Source: Diplolepis rosae (Eukaryota; Arthropoda; Insecta; Hymenoptera; Diplolepididae). From it: a stretch of 64,000 nucleotides of DNA. The stretch spans positions 806,001 through 870,000 of the forward strand of contig JAPYXD010000555.1 of assembly GCA_030998225.1 (NCBI GenBank). The letters run 5' to 3'. Shown piece after piece: positions 13,001-25,000 of the stretch. Position 1 is the first letter of the stretch. The number at the start of each line of letters is the position of its first letter. The position numbers and the translations under genes are program-made. Below the pieces are notes generated by a model, which saw nothing but the letters and a program-made list of their open reading frames with translations, ran no database searches and was not told the origin of the DNA.

Positions 13001-16000
13001 ATGTATTATATGTATAATATATATAATATGTATAAGAACCCTTTAATATAAACCATAAAAACAATTCAGACGTCCATCACTCAGTTTTTAAAGGGCTATT
13101 TAATAGTGCATGGCAACATTCTTTGTTAGTACATACAAGTCATTCAATTCACCTATTTTACTTTAAGATCAAAAACAAAAGTGACGCCATGAACATTTTG
13201 AAAGTTTCCGAGCATTTTTCATTTATTCCATTTCGTAAAAAGAAAAAATACCTACTTCCTATATATCCATATTAATTCAACTCTTATGAAAAGTGTCCAA
13301 AACATTTGTGGTTTTAATTAAATTAATGTGAACAGTCGTTTTCTGAATCACAGAAAAAACCAGATGTTAAATTTAACCGCAACAGAAATTAGTCTATGTG
13401 GTGGCGGCGTTACTTTCCACGCGATTTGGTTGTACTAAAACTACCTACCACAAAATCTAAGCAGCTCCTGTTCATTTTCTGTAAAAGCGAACAAAAGGAG
13501 TATTGTTTTTTTTTTTAAATAACAATTTGAACATTTTTTTGAAGAAAGCAGTATTTTCGTATCAATGACTTGATGGCGATTCTATGAACATTTATCAATT
13601 AGTAATATAACTTCTTTCTTGAAGTAACAAGCGAATTTATTAATTTGATTAATGTAGGTTTTATTAATCCAGATGAAGAAGGCTTGGATGAGGTTCGACC
13701 ACGTGATGGAAGACGGGGACCGAAACGACCACGAACAATATTAACATCGCTTCAAAGACGGCAGTTTAAAGCTTCGTTCGAAATTTCTCCTAAGCCCTGT
13801 AGAAAAGTTCGAGAAGCTCTTGCTAAAGATACTGGGCTCAGTGTTAGAGTTGTACAAGTCTGGTTTCAAAATCAACGTGCCAAAATGAAAAAACTTCAAC
13901 GGAAGGCCAAAACTGAGTCTGGCTCAGACAAGGAGCCCAAGGAAGAACGAAAGACTGAGAGCCCACACAGCGACCATAGTAAGTGTAATATTTCAAAAAT
14001 AATAATTATCATTAATACGAATTTTTTTTTTTTTTTAATTTAAATTATGTGTGTTAGTTGATTGATAAAGTTTCTACTTCAAGCACACGCAGAAAAAAAA
14101 TTTGTAAAAATTACAGGAAATTCGATACTTATGTTTACAACTTGACTATTTAGTAGATTTTACCAGAAGTTCGGTTTAATTAACAGATTTTCTGTACGTT
14201 TCACTTCGCGTACAGTAAAAGTATACTTCAGCGATGCCGAAAACATTAAAAATATCCTCGACATGTATTTTAGTTCGATAATATATAATTGCAAAATCAT
14301 GTCAGTCTAATCTGGCGTTTTCCAATCATTGATGAAAAACAGTATGTTGTGAACTTTTAATAAAAAGTTGTTTCTTATTCTTTGAAGAAGTTCTTCCTAA
14401 AATATAAAATTAATATAATATAAATTGCAACAGCAAAAGAAATTAATTCACGAATTGAGTTTTACTCGATTTGTAAACGCGCACGTATTTTACGTCACAC
14501 ACGGAGAAAAATGGAGGTTCAGCCTGAATATCTAAAGGGTCGGGCCGACCAAATATGATGATCGACTATAGGACTATAGACAGTCGATTTGATCATCCTT
14601 GAGGGTCGATGTGACCATCTAAGAGGGTCGATTTGTTCATCCTAGATGATCGATTTGATAATCCTAGAGAGTCGATTGAATGATTCAAGATGGTGAACTC
14701 GACCATCACAGATAATTGACCTGATCATCCCGGAGTGTCAATATGAATATTCCAGAAGAGAAAATTCGATTATCGCAGTGTTAACTCGAATATCTAAAAT
14801 GGTAAAAATGACCATCTCTGACAGTCAAATATTTCTTTTTTATTATTTGAGATAATTAATTAAAAATAAATATGACGTACACTCATTAAATGTGAAGTAT
14901 TAAGAAGTTCGTAATGTTATTAAAATGTGCAAAGTCGTGAATCAAGTGATTCATAATAAACATTACTACTAATATTTTGTTGAAAAATACTAATTCATTT
15001 GAAAATCATTACAACCCCAACTACTAAACAAAATTTAGTAGTAAAATTACTAAAAAATGTATTAATTGAATTTGTAACGATTATACTATGAATTAGTGAT
15101 TCTATATAAAATATTAGAAGAAATTTTTACTAAATCAGTTGATAAATGACTTCACAATATTTAATTAGTAATATTTCTAACTTCTTATTAATTTAGATTT
15201 AAATAATGCACGTCATATTTAAAAAATTTTAAAATTTGTTTTTAATATTTTAAAATTTAAAGAGCACCGTTTATACTTGTATAAAAAAAAATTAAATGGA
15301 TGTAAAAAACAACACATATGCTTAAAGGAATGTGCAAGTTAATTATTGAATGAAAATACGATGAAAAATTCTAATTATTAATCAGTTTTATTAAAATAAA
15401 CAAACATATAAATACATATAATGTACATTTTTCCTGAGTAATCGTGTATCACTTGTATTATCCTAGCCTAAAAACTATCAGTTTTGAATGACACATACAC
15501 ACACACACACACAACTATTGCTTAAGAAAAATAGGTATACTTACCAATGATCTTTCAAATTCTCACAAAAACTCCAGAAACACTCTTTCACGTAATACAA
15601 TAGTTCATAGAATAATTAATAAATTATTCACCGTTTCAAGCGGATAAAATTGGCGACATTAGCCGGTAGACGCGTCCTTTGAGAAATTAGCGCGAACTGC
15701 ATGGCATGGTGGTCACGTGACCGTTCAACTTTCATGCACATCGTAAGGTAGCGATTATCTCTGATAGTGTACCTGACCTTCTGCGGATGGTCGAAATGAT
15801 TTAAAACACGATATTGTATTTAACTTGATCATTCCAGAGGATCGATTTGATTATCTTGGATAGTGTGACTGTTTCTCTGTGGTAATCAAGCTGATCATAA
15901 ATCGAGAGTCTCTCTGATTATGTCCATAAAATTATGGAAGGACTATTTAATAATCTAGAGGGTCGGTCTGACTCTCTAAATTTTGAGCCTCTAACTTCGA

Positions 16001-19000
16001 CCCTCGGTCTTTCTCAGTGCATTTATCCTTAAAGTAACGGCATTCAATCGAATTGACTTTCTTCAACTACGGGGTGGACCATCTAACATTTGGAATTTGA
16101 ATCGGCTATAAAAAAAAAACTTATGGATATTTTGTCAAAAGAATGGTTTTATTAGGAAGATTGAACCTTTCCATTAAAAAATGAAAAACACAGTATCATT
16201 CAAATGACTGCCACGGCTAGTCTTACAGTAACCCATTCGATCAATCCAATTTTTCAATACATTTTCGATTGTTTGGGCAAAAGGTCAATAAGGTCAATAA
16301 GCAAAATTGTCGCATTTGGGGCTCAGAAAATTCAAACGTGATCATTGAGAAGCCGATGCATCCATAACGAGTGACTGTTTGGTGCGGATTTTGATACGGT
16401 GGCATCATTGGGCCATTTTTCTTCGAGAATGAGGAAGGAGCCGCCGTTACGGTCATTGACGAACGGAACCGTGCCATGCTCAACGAATTTTTGTTTCCAA
16501 AAATTGAAGAGGGTGACATGGATGACATTTTATTTCAAGAGGATGGGGCCATTTGTCACACAGCCGACGTAACAATCGATCTTTTGCGCACCGTTTTCGA
16601 AAATCGAATAATCAACCAAAATTCTGATGTCAATTGGCCGCCTCGGAGCTGTGATTTGACCCCGTTGGACTATTTTTTGTGGGGAGCCGTTAAGGGTAAG
16701 TGTAACGCTAACCTTCCATAGACGATTGAGGCCTTGAAACATGAAATCGAAGTTGCCATTCATGGGATTGAAGCCCAAGCAATCGAAAATGTACTGAAAA
16801 ATTGGATTGATCGAATGGGTTACTGTAAGACTAGCCGTGGCAGTCATTTGAATGATGCTGTGTTTTTCATTTTTGAATGGAAAGGTTCAATCTTTCTAAT
16901 AAAACCATAAGGTAAAAGCACCAATAGCCGGACGTCTAAGGAAATGTCATTCAATTTTTTGTATTAATCGTTCTAAATGTGATGCGGAATCAAGAATTGC
17001 CGCGATTATTTTGATGTATGTGTCCTCCCTACTATAAAAAAAGGTCCAGAGTTGTGTTAAATCTGAATAATCCATTTTAATAATTCTTTTCATTAAATAA
17101 TGCTCTGGAGCCAATTGCCGGACGGGTAAAGTGAATTGATCCAATAGCCGGACAGCGCTGCACCAATACTCGGACAAGAGAATACTGTAATTTGATTGAT
17201 ATGGATTTGATATTTTTTAAGCATAATAAACACTGGGAAATATTTACGGAAACATTTTTTAGGTCTGCGCTTATAAAAAAAAGGTATTGAAAAGATTTTA
17301 CAAATAGAATATATTATATTTAGAGTTTGCAGCAATAATTGTCAATCGTTTTTGTCTTATATCCTCAATCGCATTAATAATATCCGCTTTGGTATAAAGC
17401 TTTTTAATCTTTTTTTCTGATACTTTTTCCATGATCTATAATTAAGACACCAAATACATAAAACCCAGAAAATACATATCTTAAAATGAAAATACTTTCT
17501 CAAAATATCAGATTTTCAGCAAATCCATAATTCAAACATTATTTTTTTAAAAAATTATTCATTATCAATCATACTTTATCATTATTATTGAAAATTATCA
17601 TTCAGAAAGATCAAAAAGTGGGGAAATTTCACTCTGAAATCCATACTTTCATTGTTCTCAATATAAAATCAACAAGAAAATAAACGTCAAATGTCAATTG
17701 AGGTTGGATTTCATATTTGACTAAGTAAAATATGTTTAAAGTAATTTACATAATATTTTATCAGATAGATATCTTTTATGAATTGAAAAAAATCAAATAC
17801 TGACCACATTTCTCGAAAATATCAACAGTACATTTTAAAATTCGCATTCGTTTTTGTAATAACCTTTTCGTCCGGTGACTAGAGCGAAAACAAAATAAGT
17901 GCAATGTAACTCCGGACACGCGTTCGGTTATTAGGCAAAATGAATAATCATTGACCTAATAAGCGGATTTAGAATATTTAATTAAAGTAAATTTTTTTTA
18001 ATTTTGAAAAATATTATAATGTAGATAAAGCATTTGACTTAATTGTAACACGTATTAAAATGAAAAATGAGGGTAAATGTAAATGTTATTTGCTTAACAA
18101 AGACAACGTGTCAGTTAGTTTATAGAGCAGATTTCGCTACATTTCGACCATCCTTGTGCTTCAGTAGAGAAATTTTTTTTTCTTGGTAAAGTTTTAATTT
18201 CTAATTCAACAAATTTTTCACTTTTTTAAAGTGTACGTTTCGAGGTTTGTATACGGTACACCAAAATAGCGATAAGTGATTCGTAAATCTCTAATTTTGA
18301 GAAAAATTCATGGCTCTGTCCGGCTATTGGTGCTTTTACCTTACTTTTGAAAAAATATCCATAAGTTTTTTTTTATATCCGATTCAAATTCCAAATGTTA
18401 GATGGTCCACCCTGTATTAATTCTGTTCATCGACATTAAAGCTCTGTGGTAGGGACTGACGTCACCAGTCACATACTACCGCTTTATTAATAAAATAACA
18501 ATTTTAACAAATTTATCAGAGAAGACAGCTATGCAGAAAAATTCAACGCATTGCTAATGTCTTTTCCGGAAATTTTTTATTTTTGAGGCTGCATATATAT
18601 TGATTTATGACAATATAAAGTTCTGAATTGGAGGCTCTTCAAATTGAAAATCGGATTAAAATTGAAGATTCTAAATTTTTTCGGACGAAACAAGTGTATT
18701 TTCTTCCACTACTGTGCGGCGTACCCATATTTTTCATAATTTACCATCATGCAAATTCTGCTTCATTTTTTCATGATTAAGAACTATATGATTTTTTGTG
18801 ACTTAGTCGAGCTCTTCAGAGTCATTGGGAGAGTGTTTACATTAGGGAGACAAGCAGAACTTCTAACCATCCATCCCCAACTAGTGTGTGAATAGATATT
18901 TTATTTACACTTAAAGTCCGTTATTGGTTTTTCCCCTATATGTTTCCTTTATAGCCTCCTGGCTTAGTACACAACGCGTTAAATAGAATAAGTACAGAGC

Positions 19001-22000
19001 TGAAAACGGTAATAATCCAACTCCCACCCGCTTGATATCAAATAGTCGACTGTTACTCACCCCTGGGAATTTTAAAGAATTTCAACATTTTCCACCCACA
19101 TTACTTGCAGCACACAATTGCCCAATAGATAAACATATCATGTTCCTAAAATTCGATTTTAATTTCAAAATTTAACGTTAATCCTAAACATTTTTATTTT
19201 TCTTCTTTATAAAAGGCTATGATTAACATTCATAATCATATTCTGGACTTGTATTGACATTCAGTTTTGTATTGTGTATGAATATATATGTATGATGTAT
19301 GCCTGCACACACTAAGAGACTTTCTACGTGGAAAAATGATACACTGAGAGAAATCGCGAAAAGTCCGAACAACAATCCACATAGAGTTAGATCGTTTTTA
19401 GTTGCGCAGACTACAATCGCAATTGGATCAACTATATTTATAGTTGGTAAAACTGCCTTTCACCCAACTTTATTTTATAGTTCGTTTCAGGCCCAACAAC
19501 ATTATGAAAATTGGTTTCAAAATGAATAATGCAGTTTCAAATATTTCAACAAATTTTTTGTAAATGCATTCACAATTTTAATATATATATATTATCATTT
19601 ACCTTTGATATTAAACATTATTTGAATAAATTAATCAATTAATTTTTTATGTTACCAAATACATCTAATTATAAAAATATATTTGATTATTCCTTTTATT
19701 TGAAAAACAATCATACTCATTTTTTGAAGACTTTATGGTCTTTTTTCAGGTTTTGAATATCTTCAAATATAAGAAAACTCAAAAAATCGCATTCTAACCT
19801 CACTTTTGGACATGGGCGATTTCGTCCGAAAAACTCTAGAAAGTTTCGGGCTTTCTCCGTACATAAAAGTTTACAATGGCTTTTAAAAAAAGTTTTATAA
19901 CGTTGTTTGCCATCTCTGTAATATAAACGTCAAATTGAAACAACTCTTCATTATAGTTGCAACAGATATCTCTCACATTCGTCATATTTTAATCTTCAGA
20001 ATTTGTTCCAACTCTGCTCTCGCTGTTGGGCCTAAAACGAACTAAGGTTTCAGAGTTGTAACGGTCATGGAATCGTAGTTGCTTGTACCGCATTTTTTTT
20101 CAGTGTAGAAACTATATCAAAGTTTATTATGTCAGTGCTTAAAAATTTAGAAAATACACGGAGAAATGTAAACAAATGTTTAGGGTATTTTTTACTATCA
20201 TTAGGAAAGTTTTATCCGACTAACTAAAGTAAACTCGAAGCATAGAAACATTTTGGTACATTTTCATTTTCAGTTGGGTAAAATAAATTGTGTGAGAATC
20301 TAACAAACTAACTAGAAAGTCTTGTTTAAATATCAGCATTTTTTTTGTAACAGTACAATAATTAATATTCTTGTTTCTATCTGAAGTTTCAACAACGTAA
20401 GGGTAAAATGCTATACAAAATTTAAAAATTTTAAATTAAAATTGATATCATACTTTGAAGTTAAAATCCTATAAAATATTAAAATTAAGGTATTAAGAGG
20501 CTGTATTTATCGCAAGTATAGAAAACCAATGTCGTGATTATTGCGGTACGGCGTTTCAAAATAAATGTAAAAAATTACGGTGCCATTTTAAAGGAGTTAT
20601 TTTGGCCGAAAATAGTATATTGTGTTGCTAGGAGCTAAGGCACGCGTTTTGAGGTCGGACCCAAAATGACCGAACTCCGCAGCACACACGATATTTTTTG
20701 CAAAATACGTCCTAAAGAAGTGTTTCGAGTGTCTGTAGAGCAGTATCGAGGGTATTCATTTACACATTGAAAAAATGAAATCCATATTGTCACAACTGTT
20801 CAGCGGACGTAAGGAACAAAAGTAGGACCTAAGTTATGAAAGCAGATACAATATGAAAACTTCGGCGGTAAATGGACGTCCTTACTATCGCTCTACAGGG
20901 ACTCATACTCTAGAAACAAGTGTGTTACTTCTACACGTAAATCACGATAGTAATTTTTTAGGCATTTGAAGTGTGTGTTTTCAATACACATTACAAACGT
21001 AACGTTTAATTTTCAAACACTTTAACGTTTTGTACCCAAAAAATTGAGTTGGCAATGTTTGGTAAGTACACACTTCGCTTAATTACACACTTTACAACGT
21101 CTTTAGTGTGTAAAAATTACACATTTCACTACACACTTGTTTTTAGAGTGCAGAGTAAAAATGTACATTTAATGTAAACGCAAAGAAATACTTTACCTGA
21201 AGAAACCACTTTATGAAGGTTCTCAACGATCTATAGCTATGACAGAGAGATGTTATTAACTTTAGATATTTAATTGAGTACTTCTCACTTTTGATGTTAG
21301 AGCCATTTCGACATATGTTAGTAAATTCTCTCAAAATTAATTGATATTTTCTGAGAAAATTTTTTTTCGTTATGATTCAGAATAACGCTCTAGCTCGATA
21401 GTACATCACCTTTGCCCTTTTACTGGGATGCCAACCTCCAAATATACAATACAATCAATGTTCCCTTTATATATGTATATGAAAGCGAATAATTAAATAT
21501 TTGTTTCATTGTTTTAATGAGAAAGCATAGAGGTTATCAAACGAATACTATAAAAAATGTTTTAATTAAATTCATTTAATCTACGAAACAAAATGCAAAT
21601 AATAAGGTAGCCAATAATTAGTTAGAGAATTTGATTTAGAAATTTACAGCAATTGTGTCTTCTTTCTCAGGTCATTACATGAGCGCTTTGAACATGCGCG
21701 ATGGAGAGTCATCAAATTTTTCGTCAGCTACGCAGCCTCTTAACCCCAATAATCCTTATTCACCTGACGGTAAGTTTTTTGAAATACGTATATTTTTAAT
21801 AAATAATATATTATTGTCTGGTAGAAAGTCAAAATCATGGTCAAAATTTTGAGTCAATCAGACCTACAGTTGAACTTCTCTTATCGCTCTTTACACTGAA
21901 AAAAATGGTTAGTAAAACCAACTACTTTGGTTTGTAGAACATGCCTCAGCTATTTTATTATTTACCACAACAATTTTTATTTGGTGTTACTACCCAAGTT

Positions 22001-25000
22001 CTTGTGATAACAATTGAGATAGTAAGACCAACAAAAAAAATTGTTGTGCTAACTAATAAAATAGCTGAAGCATATTTTACAAACCGAAGTAGTTGGTTTT
22101 ACCGTCATTTTTTTAGTGTAGAAGATATGCGGCCACTTCGATCATTTAGAAAGCTGTCCTATAGTTGGCCTTCAAATATTGTATATTCAGCCTAACATTC
22201 TAGATATTCATTATCAGACCGATTTTTCATTTTCCTCCACGTGCACACACAGAAAGACCGAATCTGACAATTTTTACAAAACTGCATTTCGATTTAACGC
22301 AATCGTATTATAATGAGGATTTTTTAGAGAAAAATACTAAAGCTTCGAAAAAATTGTATGACATGTTTTGCTACAAATTATATGAAAAACTTAGCTGTAA
22401 TCCTAAATGAAGTTTCATATATTTTTAATATATTTTATATTATTTGTAATTATTATTGTAAAATAATACATATTCCTATAAAAAGTCCCTCTGCATAGAA
22501 AAAAATAAAGAGTGGAAATTACACCCAGAGAAACATTTCTTTGAATTAAAAAAAGTTTTATTGATTCAACAAAATTGTCTCTAATATACACAAATATTTT
22601 TTTTCTTTAGACCAAAGAAAATTTCTTTGCATTAATAAAACTTCTTTCAAGTCACAGACATTTTTTCTTGAAGTGTATATCAAAAAAACTTTTCTCTAGG
22701 TGTAGAAATTCAGTTAGACCTTTTAAATAGTCAGACGGTCCTTCTAGAAATTTTTTGACGGAAAGTGGTACATTTCGGGCATCCCAGCAACCCTCGCGGA
22801 CCCGGTTGAGAGAACGGTCAGAGATTAAGGTCATGGATAAATCGAACCACATGCCTAAGTTCCTGTAAAAGTTTATGTGGGATATCTTTTTTATTTGACA
22901 AAATTAACATCTCCCAGAAAATTTGGAAAAAGTAACAAAAGATAATAAAGCACGTCTTCTCTAGCGAACCGGCCGAAATTTTTGTATCCGGTAGCGGAAC
23001 GGTCAGAGAATACTCTGATCGTTCTTTGACCATTCTCTGACCTCGTATTATTATGGCTAAGAACGGTAAAAAAACATTTAAGGCATTTCAATTATGATTC
23101 AATGGAGAAATTTGGAATAGAAGGTTAGGAATAAATACAATAATTTTATTTTTCAGCGATAAAAACTAGAAAAACATTGTATACCTGTCACCGAAAGCAG
23201 TGCAGTAGTTCACAATTGGCGGAACGTCTCTACCGTCAAGCTTGACCATTGGTTCGAGCAAGACACACCTACTTTAATCTCACTTCTGCAAATGGTGAAC
23301 CACTGCACTGCTTTCAATGACGGGTATATGTTGTTTTCCTAGTTTTTATCGCTGAAAAATAAAATTATTGTATTTATTTCTACGCCTTCTATTCCAAATT
23401 TCGCCACGGAATCATAATTGCAATGTTTTAAATGTTTTGTTTATCGTTCTTAGCCATAATAAAGGGGAAAAAAACAATTTGGGGCTAATTGAGGCAAATA
23501 CGCTAGAAGCGCCGTGAATTCCGCTTTGTGACAATCACGAATTGGAGCAGTATGTGAATTTGTATAAATTCAATGCCCGGATCGAAATAAGGGGACGCGA
23601 CGCTTGAACTGGACAGTACTTTCCCGATAATCAATAAAAAGTCGAAATACATAAAAATCCGAAATAAAAAATATGTGATTGCTCTTCGCGTCCAGGTACA
23701 TCTTTTTCTTATTTTAAATTTTTTTATTCGACAAATAGTTTTCAATTCACAATGAAATGATTCGAAACATTTACCATTTTATTCCGCTGACTCTAGCGGA
23801 GCCGTCGAGTCTTAAAAAACAATAAAAATCACTATTGTTTATAAAATATTAGTCGTACTTTCATTTTAACAGTTATTGAGCCAGATTCCATAGAATCAAC
23901 AGAATTTAATCTAAAAAAATATTAACGTAAATAAGAAAAATAACAACAATTTGACTACAATGTGAATTTTGACTACAATAGCAATTATTATTAATTAAAA
24001 AATTTATCATCAGAAATGCAGATAAAACAAAATCAGCAACATATATAGTTTAAAAAAAGACAAACACATATAAATGTTTTGACGAAACAACTGGAAGATG
24101 TAGAAAATATCACCAATTGACATTGAATTCGAATAGTCAAATATAGTATATATTTGACATGTTTTATAACTTTTAGGACCGTTAAAACGAAATCTGATGT
24201 CAAAAGTATGGAGTCCATAATGATCGACCCAATATTTTTATTATTTTTGTCAAAATGAGTAAATTTGAAATTCTTATGAATTCAATAGCTTGTATGTATC
24301 CAGGACTACAAAAAATTTCTGTAAAATTTCAAAAACTTATTTTTCCGTGAACTTTAATATACTTATTGAAGTTCTATGAAGTATATTGACATGATTCATC
24401 CTTGAGCTTAGTTATCACGAGAGGCTGTATTTTACACATGAGATCAGAAATTATAATAATTACTTGAAATTTTTGAATTTAAAAATCTTCAGAAGTCTAA
24501 AATTGAAAAAGAGGAAAATTATAACAATCTAAAATTAAGAGAAAAGTAAAATAATGTATTAGTTCACTTTTGTAAGAATCACTGAAAAACATTTTTTCAT
24601 AAGGATTACCAATCTCCCACTTCATCTCTGATATACCTCTTCCAGTGAAGGCAATCTAGGGATTTTCGAGTGTCTAGAATTCCCCTGACTTCAGCCCCAA
24701 AGCTCGAAACTTATCGAACCTGATCTGTGATTTGAGTCTTCTTCCATTAAAACCTGCTCTAGACTCATTGGGAACGAAGGAAGAAAATTTATTAATTGTT
24801 TTTAATAGGATATAACATTTTTTTTAGAATGGTAGCGTATGAACAAAACAAAATTAACGTTGTCTTTGTGACTCATGATTACTTTTGTTTCATAGATAAC
24901 TACCCAGTACACTCGGGTGAAAGTTTCTGCAGCAGTGATTTATCCCTCGATGGAACAGAAGCAGGGTTTGAAATAGCAGAAAATGAAACCGGCGGCCCTG

